A stretch of 64,000 nucleotides of DNA from an uncultured Actinomycetes bacterium (GCA_903836945.1 CAILSO010000008.1:1-64000); one strand, 5' to 3'. Counted from the first letter of the stretch, positions 1-7,651 are shown. The notes: a model not told the origin generated them from the letters alone. Program-made: numbers and translations.

Positions 1-1
1 G

Positions 2-145
2 GGTGAATATCAAGGCGCCGTAGTGCTTGTAAGCCACGATGAGGGCGCAGTGCGCGCGTTAAAGCCTGATCGGGTTCTTCTATTGCCAGATGGCGATGAA
101 GATTTGTGGGGCGAGCAGTACTTGGAGCTTATTGCGCTTGAATAA
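2..145 (+). CDS. ABC-F family ATP-binding protein, C-terminal fragment
   Basis: Only the last 47 codons are in the window; the gene starts upstream. The visible tail reads VVLVSHDEGAV followed by ALKPDRVLLLPDG and ends at TAA. The VSHD segment is the switch (H-loop) region after Walker B of ABC ATPases, and the following basic/hydrophobic strand with a short acidic C-terminus (DEDLWGEQY) is typical of the second ABC domain of soluble ABC-F proteins, which act on ribosomes rather than in transport. It converges with the aminotransferase gene with no gap. The ABC assignment is fairly secure; the ABC-F subtype is inferred from the tail alone. Confidence 0.7.
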   Translation, partial: GEYQGAVVLVSHDEGAVRALKPDRVLLLPDGDEDLWGEQYLELIALE

Positions 146-1537
146 TTAAGCGCGCAAAGCAACTGCAAGTTGGCGGAAATCCTCCACCAAAATATCAATC
201 TCTTTTTGGGTATGCGCCAAAGAGATCAACCATTGTTCATCAAGTCCCGGAGGCGTCACGATTCCGCGATTTAGCGACCATAGCCAAGAAAGTTCGGCGA
301 TCGCAAAGTCTGTTGCCTTGTAATCGCGGTAATTTCTAACTGGTTCTGGTGACCAAGTTATGCAACCTTTAACGCCAAACCCGACGGTGTGGGCTGGAAG
401 TTCAAATTCATTGATGATTTCAGTGATGCGATCTAGGGCTTGATTATTTAGCGCCTCGGCTTTAGCAAGGGCTTCATCTGTACAGATGCGATCCATAGCG
501 CGAACACCGGCCATCGCAAGAGGATTGCCGTTGAAGGTTCCAAAGTGTGGCATCTTGTTATCGGCAATTGCATCCATAACCTTCTTCTTACCGCCAAATG
601 CAGCAAGTGGAAGTCCCCCGCCAATTGATTTAGCAAGTGTTATCAGATCAGGTTGCACACCAATTCGCGCAGCTGCGCCTTTAGGTCCGGCGGTGAGTCC
701 AGTCTTTACCTCATCGAAAATTAAGACAATGTTGTACTTGTCGCAAAGTTCGCGTACACCCTGCAAATATCCCGCATCCGGTAGAACAATTCCAAGATTC
801 TCAAGTACTGGTTCAAGAATAAAGCAGGCAATCGATTCATGATCGCGGGCAAATACTTTTTCCAACGCAGGTAAATTGTTAAATGGAACTACAAATACAA
901 CGCCAGGTGTTGTTCCTGGTTGTAAAACTGAATTTGGTTCTTCGGCCGATCCAGCAAGTGCTAAATCTGGTTTAGCTGAAACAGTCATGGCATCACTTGA
1001 ACCGTGATAGCCGCCTTCCAATTTTACAATCGCATTCTTTCCGGTGTAAGCCTTGGCAGTTCGAACTGCATACATAGTTGCTTCAGTACCGGAGTTGGCA
1101 AAGCGAACTTGATCGATACTAAAACGCTTACAAAGTCTTTCCGCAGCATCTCGCGAAATCGGTGATGGGGTAACGAATAACATTCCCTCGCCAAGTGCGT
1201 GTTCGATTTCTTTCACAACTTCTGGATTCAAGTGTCCGGCAAGCATTGCGCCAAAGCCCATTGAAAGATCTAATAATTGACGGCCATCAACATCGGTCAT
1301 CCAGGCACCTTTTGCCGAGACGATGCTAATTGGATGTGGATCCCAATATTGGAAGCTGGAGGTAACGCCTAACGGTGAGCTCTGCTTTGCAATCTCACTT
1401 TCAACTCCAGAGTTAAATGTTGAGGCTAAGAAGCGCTCCCATTCAGAGGCCATTAATTCGGCGACTCTTTTTGGATCTACTGGGCGGTGAGAGTTTGGGG
1501 TCTTACGGTAGGTCTGAGGATCTAAAGTCCAGGTCAT
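146..1537 (-). CDS. Class III PLP-dependent aminotransferase (glutamate-1-semialdehyde aminomutase-like)
   Basis: The 463-residue protein has the layout of class III (fold type I) aminotransferases: an N-terminal region with FANSGTEA (PLP phosphate binding, near residue 150), GGYHGSSD, FDEVKTG (the Asp that contacts the PLP pyridine ring) and TLAKSIGGG carrying the likely Schiff-base lysine near residue 303. The sequence resembles the glutamate-1-semialdehyde aminomutase branch, but the neighbours are not haem genes, so a catabolic or amino-acid transaminase is more likely. The ORF track starts at a TTG 13 codons upstream. I chose the ATG at 1537 because a TACTTT -10 hexamer lies exactly 6 bases before it and a TTACAT -35 lies 17 bases further up, predicting a leaderless mRNA. 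It is divergent from a glutamine amidotransferase gene across a region with two palindromes, suggesting a shared repressor. Substrate unknown. Confidence 0.88.
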   Translation of the reverse strand: MTWTLDPQTYRKTPNSHRPVDPKRVAELMASEWERFLASTFNSGVESEIAKQSSPLGVTSSFQYWDPHPISIVSAKGAWMTDVDGRQLLDLSMGFGAMLAGHLNPEVVKEIEHALGEGMLFVTPSPISRDAAERLCKRFSIDQVRFANSGTEATMYAVRTAKAYTGKNAIVKLEGGYHGSSDAMTVSAKPDLALAGSAEEPNSVLQPGTTPGVVFVVPFNNLPALEKVFARDHESIACFILEPVLENLGIVLPDAGYLQGVRELCDKYNIVLIFDEVKTGLTAGPKGAAARIGVQPDLITLAKSIGGGLPLAAFGGKKKVMDAIADNKMPHFGTFNGNPLAMAGVRAMDRICTDEALAKAEALNNQALDRITEIINEFELPAHTVGFGVKGCITWSPEPVRNYRDYKATDFAIAELSWLWSLNRGIVTPPGLDEQWLISLAHTQKEIDILVEDFRQLAVALRA

Positions 1538-1543
1538 TTTGGA

Positions 1544-1549
1544 AAAGTA
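1544..1549 (-). promoter_or_regulatory. Leaderless -10 (TACTTT) for aminotransferase
   Basis: TACTTT, then 6 bases, then ATG at 1537. A TTACAT -35 candidate sits at 1572..1567 with a 17-base spacer. Confidence 0.6.
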
Positions 1550-1678
1550 CCTTTTGTTGGATTGCAATGTAACCAATCCCTTTTGGGGTACGGGCTCCTT
1601 TGTTTGGTAATTACGTTTGGCGAGATTACTTTAAATCTCCTTTGCTTAAGACGAAGGTAGCAGAAGGCCATTTTTTTT

Positions 1679-1700
1679 GCACTTTTAGCGAAAAAGGTGC
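1679..1700. promoter_or_regulatory. Imperfect palindrome, candidate operator copy 1
   Basis: GCACTTTT-agcg-AAAAAGGTGC style inverted repeat between the divergent aminotransferase and amidotransferase genes. Its core, ACTTTT-N4-AAAA-x-GT, recurs 33 bp away in the palindrome at 1710-1735. Confidence 0.45.
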
Positions 1701-1709
1701 GTGTTTAAG

Positions 1710-1735
1710 TTGGACTTTTTTTGAAAAAAGTTCAA
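1710..1735. promoter_or_regulatory. Inverted repeat, candidate operator copy 2
   Basis: TTGGACTTTTTTT faces GAAAAAAGTTCAA, matching at 11 of 13 arm positions. It overlaps a TTTGAA/TTGAAA -35 candidate for the plus-strand gene starting at 1755, as expected for repressor binding. Confidence 0.5.
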
Positions 1736-1754
1736 AACAGTGCAGACTTCACCC

Positions 1755-2462
1755 ATGTCGCAAAATAAAAAAAGAGTAATCCTTGCAATTCAAAATGATA
1801 AGAACGATCCGCCACATTTAGCCGGTCGTTGGTTAATGGAACTTGGTTTTGAAATAAAAATTTTGCGTGCATATGAAGGCGAGGAAGTTCCCACAACTGT
1901 CCCGGAAGATATCTGCGCATTGATGCCAATGGGCGGACATATGAATGCCTTGGCAGATGACTATGCACCTTGGTTACCAAATGAACGTGCGCTTCTTGCT
2001 GATGCTGTTGCAAGAGATATTCCAGTATTCGCCATCTGTCTTGGTACTCAATTATTGGCCGCAGCAACTGGGGGCGTTGTTTCGCGCGCACCTGCACCAG
2101 AAATCGGAATTTATGAGATTAAGAGCAATGGAATTTCGGATGAAGTTTTTGATTTTAAAAATCCAGTCGTCGCCGCGCAATGGCATGAAGATCAAGTCTC
2201 GCAATTGCCAAATGGTGCGACTTGCCTGGCTTCAAGTGAACTTTGCGCAAATCAAATTTATAAAATGGGTACAAACACATACGGCGTCCAATTCCACCCA
2301 GAAGTTGATGCAGCAATGGTCCAACTTTGGGAGGATCACGCAGATAACGCATTCCAAAGTTCTGGTAAATCAGGAATTAGGGCTGAAGTAGAAGAGGTTG
2401 AGGCCAAACTCGTTGAAATATGGAAGCCAATTATTCAAAACTGGGGTCGTCAAATCGCCTAG
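1755..2462 (+). CDS. Class I glutamine amidotransferase-like protein
   Basis: The protein is about 235 residues. It has the class I GATase nucleophile elbow FAICLGTQL (Cys near residue 95) and the catalytic HPE in GVQFHPEVD near residue 185, plus AAQWHEDQV in between. This is the stand-alone GuaA-like amidotransferase family, which includes gamma-glutamyl hydrolases of polyamine and GABA catabolism. No synthetase partner is adjacent, so it probably hydrolyses a gamma-glutamyl or amide substrate by itself; this is inference. The ORF track starts at GTG 1740. I prefer ATG 1755 because a CAGACT hexamer lies 6 bases upstream with a TTGAAA -35 16 bases before that; neither start has a Shine-Dalgarno sequence. 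It is divergent from the aminotransferase and followed after 66 bases by an MFS exporter. Confidence 0.85.
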   Translation: MSQNKKRVILAIQNDKNDPPHLAGRWLMELGFEIKILRAYEGEEVPTTVPEDICALMPMGGHMNALADDYAPWLPNERALLADAVARDIPVFAICLGTQLLAAATGGVVSRAPAPEIGIYEIKSNGISDEVFDFKNPVVAAQWHEDQVSQLPNGATCLASSELCANQIYKMGTNTYGVQFHPEVDAAMVQLWEDHADNAFQSSGKSGIRAEVEEVEAKLVEIWKPIIQNWGRQIA

Positions 2463-2467
2463 TTTAC

Positions 2468-2495
2468 TTGGTTCGACTAAACTACCCGGAACCAA
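2468..2495. other. Hairpin between amidotransferase and MFS genes
   Basis: TTGGTTC and GAACCAA are perfect 7-base arms separated by 14 bases. There is no T-run after it, so it is either a weak attenuator or an operator rather than a standard terminator. Confidence 0.35.
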
Positions 2496-2528
2496 TTAAC
2501 TAAACGTTAAAAATTAAGGGGATTTTTC

Positions 2529-3992
2529 TTGTCTAAAAATCATGTCGAAGATGGCTTAGATCCAAATCGTTGGCGCGCACTTATGGTGATCGCAATCGCC
2601 TCACTAATGGTTGTGCTTGATGCCTCCATTGTTAACATCGCACTTCCAAGTGCACAAAAGTCACTCCATATTTCTAATGAAAATCGCCAATGGGTCGTAA
2701 CTGCCTACTCACTCGCCTTTGGTAGCTTGCTACTTCTTGGCGGAAGAATCGCGGATTATGTTGGTCGCAAGAAGATCTTCATTGTCGGATTGCTAGGTTT
2801 CGCCGGCGCCTCCGCCCTCGGTGGAATCGCATCAACTCAAGGTCTGCTCTTTGCAGCTCGCGCACTTCAAGGCGCGTTTGGTGCATTACTTGCTCCGGCA
2901 GCACTTGCTCTCATCAATGTAACTTTCACTGTTCCAAAAGAGCGCGCTCGTGCCTTTGGTGTTTACGGCGCGATCTCTGGTGGCGGCGCAGCTATTGGCC
3001 TGATTGTTGGTGGTGTACTTACTGAATACGCTAACTGGCGATGGTGCTTGGGCGTAAATGTTCCAATCGCACTGATCGCAGTTCTCCTTGCCATTCCAAA
3101 TATTCATGAATCAAAGGCAAAGGGCGATAACAAGTACGACATCCCTGGCGCAACTACTGTAACTCTTGGTCTGGTCTCACTCGTTTATGGCCTTAGCCAA
3201 GCAGCGAGCAAGGGTTGGGGAAATTTTGCCACCTACAAGTTCTTTATTGTTGCCGCAATTCTTTTAGCTGCCTTCTTTGTGATCGAAGCTAAAGTTCCAA
3301 ACCCACTTCTACCACTTCGCGTATTGACCGAACGAAATCGTGCCGGTTCATATATCGGTGGCTTGTTAGTCGGAACCGGATTATTTGCAATGTTCCTATT
3401 CTTGAGTATCTACCTACAAGGTGTATTGCATTACTCATCACTTAAATCTGGCTTTGCATTCTTGCCGTTCTCGGCCGGAATCATCGTCTTTGCTGGCGTA
3501 GCATCACAGTTACTCCCAAAGATTGGTCCGCGACCACTTATGGTTACTGGACTAACGGCTGGTGCTATTGGACTCCTTCTTCTTTCAAGAATTACTCCAA
3601 CCTCAAGTTATGCAACCCACGTACTGCCAGCAATCATTGTTATGAGTACTGGTTTGGCGCTTTTCTTTATCCCAAGTGCGAGCACCGGACTTCATAATTC
3701 GGGCGGGCACGACGCTGGAGTTGCTGGAGCGGTTCTTAATACCTCACAACAAATTGGTGGTTCTTTAGGAGCAGCGCTTCTAAATACTGTTGCCATCTCA
3801 TCAGCATCTTCGTATGCAGCTGGCCACACCTCACTCGGAGCAAAACTCCAAGTAACTGCACAGGTCCATGGCTTTAGCACCACCTTTATTTACGGCGCTG
3901 GATTCTTATTGATTGCAGCAGTCGTATCTTTCTTTACGATCAACGTTGGCAAGGATTCACTTGTTGAATCTGAAACAGGTGTTGCGCTCTAA
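2529..3992 (+). CDS. MFS transporter, DHA2 (14-TM, EmrB/QacA-like) family
   Basis: The 487-residue membrane protein has many hydrophobic helices in a 14-TM layout. DHA2 hallmarks are DASIVNIALPS in TM1, the motif A loop GGRIADYVGRKK after TM2, and the proton/drug antiporter motif C-like glycine-rich helix GGAAIGLIVGGVL. Family members export drugs, dyes or metabolites by proton antiport; the substrate cannot be read from sequence. The TTG start at 2529 is supported by an AAGGGGA Shine-Dalgarno sequence about 7 bases upstream. It follows the amidotransferase on the same strand and may be co-transcribed, which would link efflux to the aminotransferase/amidotransferase pair. Its 3' end overlaps by 4 bases a tiny minus-strand ORF. 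Confidence 0.92.
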   Translation: MSKNHVEDGLDPNRWRALMVIAIASLMVVLDASIVNIALPSAQKSLHISNENRQWVVTAYSLAFGSLLLLGGRIADYVGRKKIFIVGLLGFAGASALGGIASTQGLLFAARALQGAFGALLAPAALALINVTFTVPKERARAFGVYGAISGGGAAIGLIVGGVLTEYANWRWCLGVNVPIALIAVLLAIPNIHESKAKGDNKYDIPGATTVTLGLVSLVYGLSQAASKGWGNFATYKFFIVAAILLAAFFVIEAKVPNPLLPLRVLTERNRAGSYIGGLLVGTGLFAMFLFLSIYLQGVLHYSSLKSGFAFLPFSAGIIVFAGVASQLLPKIGPRPLMVTGLTAGAIGLLLLSRITPTSSYATHVLPAIIVMSTGLALFFIPSASTGLHNSGGHDAGVAGAVLNTSQQIGGSLGAALLNTVAISSASSYAAGHTSLGAKLQVTAQVHGFSTTFIYGAGFLLIAAVVSFFTINVGKDSLVESETGVAL

Positions 3993-4081
3993 AGCTTATC
4001 TTTTAGGTAGATCCAAATACCAAAGAGGATAGTTAAGACTATTAATATCGTTGAAGTGGCGTAGATGGCATTCGTGCTCAT
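3989..4081 (-). CDS. Putative 30-aa single-pass membrane protein
   Basis: This short ORF is below the size cut of the ORF track. From the ATG at 4081 it encodes MSTNAIYATS, a strongly hydrophobic segment (ILIVLTILFGIWIY) and the basic tail LKDKL before TAG. An in-frame GTG at 4090 adds three residues, and the open frame continues upstream with no better start. It lies 53 bases downstream of the SDR gene on the same strand and could be the third gene of that unit. One clean transmembrane helix followed by positive charge is the usual form of small membrane proteins. No clear Shine-Dalgarno is present, so it could also be chance. Confidence 0.4.
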   Translation of the reverse strand: MSTNAIYATSTILIVLTILFGIWIYLKDKL

Positions 4082-4134
4082 TTGCGCCACTTTTTCATTT
4101 CCATCTAGATTTTCTATACTCTCTTGAATTCGAT

Positions 4135-4965
4135 TTAGTCGAGAAAGAAATCGAGTAAGAAATCTTTAGTGCCGGGAACTACCGCATATTTATCAAAATC
4201 GGTAACCCCCACCGAAGCCAAGACTTCATCATCGATATAGAAATTACCAGTGGCTTGCGCACTTGGGCGATTTAATATTTCGTAGGCGGCGTCGGCCAAA
4301 ATCTCAGGTTTGCGACAAAAATCGGTATCAATTCCCGGGATCATCTGCAGGGCTGCGGTATCTATTGCAGTTCGCGGCCACAAGGCATTTACTGCAACGC
4401 CATCTCGCTTAAATTCCTCAGACATTCCTAGGACGCACATGCTCATTCCATATTTCGACATGGTGTAAGCAACATGGTTCTTAAACCACTTTGCCTTCAT
4501 AGAGAGAGGTGGCGAGAGCGTCAAGATATGTGGGTTGCGACCCTCTTCTGCGCTCTTCTTTAGATATGGAATTGCTGCCTGCGAAGTTAGGAAGGTGCCA
4601 CGTATATTTACATCGAACATAAGATCAAAGCGTTTGGCAGGTGTCTTCTCAGTTGGAGTTAAATTGATAGCACTTGCATTATTTATCAGAATATCTATGC
4701 CACCAAATTTAGCTACCGCTTTTGCGATTGCTGCTTCGATCTGAATTTCATCGCGAATGTCGGCCTGAATAGCGAGAGCTACTCCCCCAGCCTGCTCAAT
4801 CTCTTTTGCTGCGGTAAAAATAGTTCCGGGAAGCTTTGGATTTTCTTCAGCGGTCTTAGCGGCAATGACAATATTTGCACCATCACGAGCCGCTCGAAGC
4901 GCTATTGCTAGACCAATTCCTCTTGAACCACCAGTTATGAATATCGTTTTCCCAGCTAGTGACAT
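4135..4965 (-). CDS. SDR family oxidoreductase, HSDL2-like
   Basis: The 276-residue protein is a classical short-chain dehydrogenase. The N-terminal cofactor motif is TGGSRGIGLA, followed by NNAS (INNASAINL), the catalytic Ser region LSPPLS and the YTMSK (YxxxK) pair near residue 165. The long insertion after the nucleotide-binding motif (AAKTAEENPKLPGT) and the WPRTAIDTAA segment match the hydroxysteroid dehydrogenase-like 2 branch, whose members are NADP(H)-dependent and associated with fatty acid metabolism. It lies 2 bases downstream of the enoyl-CoA hydratase stop codon, so the two form an operon. A role in acyl-CoA oxidation or reduction is inferred from that partner. Confidence 0.9.
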   Translation of the reverse strand: MSLAGKTIFITGGSRGIGLAIALRAARDGANIVIAAKTAEENPKLPGTIFTAAKEIEQAGGVALAIQADIRDEIQIEAAIAKAVAKFGGIDILINNASAINLTPTEKTPAKRFDLMFDVNIRGTFLTSQAAIPYLKKSAEEGRNPHILTLSPPLSMKAKWFKNHVAYTMSKYGMSMCVLGMSEEFKRDGVAVNALWPRTAIDTAALQMIPGIDTDFCRKPEILADAAYEILNRPSAQATGNFYIDDEVLASVGVTDFDKYAVVPGTKDFLLDFFLD

Positions 4966-4967
4966 CG

Positions 4968-5720
4968 TCAGACCTTCTTCTCGCTCTTGCTCGCTAAGAA
5001 TTTCATGAAGGCATCCTTGGCCTCGTCCGACTCTAGAGCCATCTGGAATAGCTCACCTTCGACTTTCATCACAACTTCTAGCGCATCATGAGACCCGCTC
5101 TTGAGTAAGGCCTTGGTATTCATAACCGAGGTTGGGGGTTGTTGATTAATAAGTTCGGCCATTTCCTTGGCCTTTACTAATGGCTGCGGGGTGACTTCGT
5201 TGATAATTTTAAATTCCTTGGCTTCACTTGCATCAAAACTTCTACCGGTTAGAAAAATTTCTGAAGCTTTCACATGCCCCGCAAGTCGCGGGAAGAGCAA
5301 GCTTGAACCGGCCTCTGGCACCAGTCCTAACGAGACAAATGGCATCGAGAACTTTGAATCATCGGCGGCATAGACCAAATCGCAATGCAATAGCATCGTG
5401 GTGCCGATACCTACAGCATTGCCATGCACTGCAGCAATAAGTGGCTTTGGGAAGTTATGTAGCGTTGCTAAAAATTTCATAACCGGACTATCGGGACCAG
5501 TGGGTGGTGTATTTAGAAAATCAAAGATGTCATTTCCCGCCGTGAAAGCGGAGCCAGCGCCGGTTATTACTACCGTGCGGATACTGAAATCCCCCGCGGC
5601 TTTGCTGAACAATCTATTTAACTCCGAATACATATCGGGAGTGAGTGCATTCTTCTTCTCGGGGCGATTTAAGGTAATTACCATCGTGGCGCCAAGGCTT
5701 TCATTTAAAACTTCGCTCAT
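4968..5720 (-). CDS. Enoyl-CoA hydratase/isomerase (crotonase) family protein
   Basis: The 250-residue protein has the crotonase fold signatures: NRPEKKNALTPDMY at the N-terminus, the oxyanion-hole segments AFTAGNDI and AVHGNAVGIGTTMLL, and FVSLGLVPEAGSS carrying the catalytic-position acidic residue. Crotonases hydrate or isomerise enoyl-CoA thioesters; the C-terminal helix pattern (EGELFQMALESDEAKDAFMKFL) suits the hydratase/isomerase subgroup related to ECI2. It heads a two-gene unit with the SDR. The ATG start is preceded by TAAACT and 6 bases, indicating a leaderless transcript. Confidence 0.9.
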   Translation of the reverse strand: MSEVLNESLGATMVITLNRPEKKNALTPDMYSELNRLFSKAAGDFSIRTVVITGAGSAFTAGNDIFDFLNTPPTGPDSPVMKFLATLHNFPKPLIAAVHGNAVGIGTTMLLHCDLVYAADDSKFSMPFVSLGLVPEAGSSLLFPRLAGHVKASEIFLTGRSFDASEAKEFKIINEVTPQPLVKAKEMAELINQQPPTSVMNTKALLKSGSHDALEVVMKVEGELFQMALESDEAKDAFMKFLASKSEKKV

Positions 5721-5726
5721 TCGCTC

Positions 5727-5732
5727 AGTTTA
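5727..5732 (-). promoter_or_regulatory. Leaderless -10 (TAAACT) for enoyl-CoA hydratase
   Basis: TAAACT, 6 bases, then ATG at 5720. A TTGTGC -35 candidate lies 16 bases upstream at 5754..5749. Confidence 0.6.
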
Positions 5733-5813
5733 TGCCGATCCATTGCAAGCACAAGTACCAATTTTCGGGCAGAATACGAATGTTGGTTGGATTCCTAGAA
5801 ATTGGAGAGCTTC

Positions 5814-6128
5814 TTGGATATCAGAATTTTGAGTCGTGAGTTGACGCCCTTTGAGCATTTAGTCGCCGAAAATCTTTGTGATGGGCTCTCCAATTCAGCC
5901 ATCGCTAAGTCAACCGCGCATACTGAAAAAGTTATTGAGAATACTGTTTCTAGAATGGCCCGAGCTTTTGGAATTAAATCTGATAGCGATACAAATATCC
6001 GAGTTCTCTTGGCGCTTGCTTACCGCTCGCAATTTGGTGATGGCGCTTTCGATAAGTTAGGCATGCCTTGCCAACATTTTGAAGTTGGTCCTGATGGAAA
6101 AAGTTACTGCAACCGCCATATTGAATAA
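5814..6128 (+). CDS. Stand-alone LuxR-type helix-turn-helix protein
   Basis: The protein is 104 residues from the TTG at 5814. That start is chosen because GGAGAG precedes it by about 4 bases; the track start at 5802 is the TTG before this Shine-Dalgarno sequence. The segment LTPFEHLVAENLCDGLSNSAIAKS, then HTEKVIENTVSRM and a helix ending in AFGI, is a LuxR/GerE HTH. No receiver or sensor domain is attached. The C-terminus has a Cys/His cluster (MPCQHF and YCNRHIE), which might bind metal or be redox sensitive; this is speculative. The target genes are unknown. Confidence 0.75.
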   Translation: MDIRILSRELTPFEHLVAENLCDGLSNSAIAKSTAHTEKVIENTVSRMARAFGIKSDSDTNIRVLLALAYRSQFGDGAFDKLGMPCQHFEVGPDGKSYCNRHIE

Positions 6129-6179
6129 GTGATCTGGCCCATAGGGCTACCACTCAGAACTTTCCGCTTTCTCCTTACT

Positions 6180-6193
6180 AAGTGCTAGCACTT
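6180..6193. promoter_or_regulatory. Perfect 14-bp palindrome AAGTGCTAGCACTT
   Basis: It lies in the 181-bp gap before the membrane protein at 6310 and is a possible operator. About 70 bases further on, CTCTCC and GGAGAG arms flank an A/T-rich stretch just ahead of the Shine-Dalgarno, so an RNA structure is also possible. No ORF is evident in this gap. Confidence 0.4.
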
Positions 6194-6309
6194 GTCTTTT
6201 GCGCGTCTATAGCAATTCCTTGGTGCCAAACTTCACTTGAAACGAAATCTCTCCAAATTTCGCTTCTAAATATTTCGGAGAGCAGTAGTGAAGAGAAAAG
6301 GAAATAGAA

Positions 6310-6906
6310 ATGAACAGAAAGAGTTTCGACAAGATTGCGAGTTCAATCGGCTTAATTTTGGCAGTAGTTTTAATTGGTGCGGGAGTCCTACTTCAATGGG
6401 GTGGCAACTTTGCTCACACCCAGGTTAAGGAACAAATTGGCCAACAGAAAGTCTTCTTCCCTAAGACGACTGATGGTGGATTTATGGCCCTTCCTTCTGC
6501 AGATCAAAAGGAGATGGCAAAGTATGCCGGACAACAAATGCTTACCGGCGCCCAAGCAAATACTTTCTCTAATCACTACATTGCAGTTCATCTAAATGGC
6601 GTGGCTGGCGGAAAAGTTTATGAGGAAGTTTCAGGCGAATTCATGGCCGCAAATGCTGCGTTGAAGGCGACACCAAATGATGCCGCACTTCAAGCAAAAG
6701 CTGCGCAACTTGGTGGCCAACGCACAACGCTGTTCATGGGCTCAACACTTCGTGGACTTCTAGGTTTCTCTTATGCCTTTAGCGTCCTTGGCAATATTGC
6801 AATGATCGCAAGCTATGGCGCCTTCGCAAGTGGAGCATTGTTCTTTATTTTGGCAATGCTTGGCTTTGCTCACTTACGTAGAGCCGAAACTGACTCCGTA
6901 ATCTAA
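6310..6906 (+). CDS. Membrane protein with extracytoplasmic domain, function unknown
   Basis: I do not recognise a named family. The 198-residue protein has an N-terminal membrane helix (SIGLILAVVLIGAGVLL) and a hydrophilic middle of about 115 residues rich in A, Q and G. The C-terminus has two further hydrophobic segments (LRGLLGFSYAFSVLGNIAMI and FASGALFFILAMLGFAHL). The start has an AGAGAAAAGGAAA purine-rich Shine-Dalgarno region. The gene is preceded by a 181-bp gap with a palindrome and followed by a strong terminator, so it is a single-gene unit. Confidence 0.75.
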   Translation: MNRKSFDKIASSIGLILAVVLIGAGVLLQWGGNFAHTQVKEQIGQQKVFFPKTTDGGFMALPSADQKEMAKYAGQQMLTGAQANTFSNHYIAVHLNGVAGGKVYEEVSGEFMAANAALKATPNDAALQAKAAQLGGQRTTLFMGSTLRGLLGFSYAFSVLGNIAMIASYGAFASGALFFILAMLGFAHLRRAETDSVI

Positions 6907-6925
6907 TCCTCATCTCTCCGTGGGG

Positions 6926-6962
6926 AAAAGCCCTCGAACTCCAAGTGAGTTCGGGGGCTTTT
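6926..6962 (+). terminator. Rho-independent terminator
   Basis: AAAAGCCC-tCGAACTC pairs with GAGTTCG-GGGGCTTTT around a short loop, ending in a T-run. It sits just after the membrane protein gene and directly before the lysE -10 element. Confidence 0.85.
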
Positions 6963-6966
6963 AGAT

Positions 6967-6972
6967 TATGAT
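6967..6972 (+). promoter_or_regulatory. Leaderless -10 (TATGAT) for LysE
   Basis: TATGAT, 6 bases, then ATG at 6979. It is the closest match to the bacterial consensus among the leaderless promoters in this window. Confidence 0.7.
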
Positions 6973-6978
6973 CGGTAA

Positions 6979-7629
6979 ATGCCAATCGTAATTCCAACTC
7001 GAATCTGGGAATACGTTGTTGCCGCAGTCGTGATTATTTTGGCTCCGGGCCCCTCGGTCCTTTTTGTAATAGCAAGAGCAATCGCTTGGGGCCGCGCAAC
7101 CGCTGTTGCAACAGTTGCCGGAAATGTCTTGGGCGCTTTCTCCTTATCGGTCGTGGTCGCCATCGGACTAGGTCCAATTCTGCAACGCTCACACATTGCC
7201 TTTACTTCAGTGCAATTTCTCGGCGGTTCATATTTAATCTATCTAGGCATCGATGCCATAAGACATAGTCAGATTCATGCAAGTGATATGACCTCGCAGG
7301 GTGAGATTCGGCCAAGTAAATTTAAATCAGCACGCGATGGCTTCTGGGTCGGCGCTCTAAATCCAAAGGGTATGGTCTTCTTTGCGGCGATCCTTCCGCA
7401 ATTTATTGATCGATCTCGCGGTCACGTGACTTCACAATTAATTTTGATGGGCGCCATCTTCGCAGTAATTGCCTTCTTCTCAGATGGCGGCTGGGGGGTC
7501 TTAGCCGGAACTATCCGCAACTGGTTAGCCACTGAAATCAAACGGCTAGTGCGAATGCGCGTTACTGGCGGCACCGTAATGATTCTGCTTGGACTTTTCA
7601 CACTTATATCGGCGGTTCGTCAGGCTTGA
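6979..7629 (+). CDS. LysE/RhtB family translocator
   Basis: The 216-residue protein has six predicted transmembrane helices. The family hallmark PGPSVLFV follows the first helix, then ARAIAWGRATAVATVAGN, and GGSYLIYLGIDAIR comes in the middle. The second half carries FWVGALNPKGMVFFAAILPQF, which is typical of RhtB-type exporters. These proteins export amino acids (lysine, homoserine, threonine and relatives) or other small molecules across the cytoplasmic membrane; the substrate is not readable. The ATG at 6979 has a near-consensus -10 at the leaderless spacing and no Shine-Dalgarno. The nuclease-like gene follows 22 bases later on the same strand. Confidence 0.92.
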   Translation: MPIVIPTRIWEYVVAAVVIILAPGPSVLFVIARAIAWGRATAVATVAGNVLGAFSLSVVVAIGLGPILQRSHIAFTSVQFLGGSYLIYLGIDAIRHSQIHASDMTSQGEIRPSKFKSARDGFWVGALNPKGMVFFAAILPQFIDRSRGHVTSQLILMGAIFAVIAFFSDGGWGVLAGTIRNWLATEIKRLVRMRVTGGTVMILLGLFTLISAVRQA

Positions 7630-7651
7630 TGTCGGTGCTCCATAGGAGAGT

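Noticed and set aside
5398-5832. 144-aa plus-strand ORF over the enoyl-CoA hydratase start
   Set aside because: It is antisense to a clear crotonase and reads through the LuxR-type gene's Shine-Dalgarno; no domain is visible.
6180-6193. CIRCE (HrcA) element
   Set aside because: GTGCTAGCAC resembles CIRCE half-sites but lacks the 9-base spacer, and no heat-shock gene follows.
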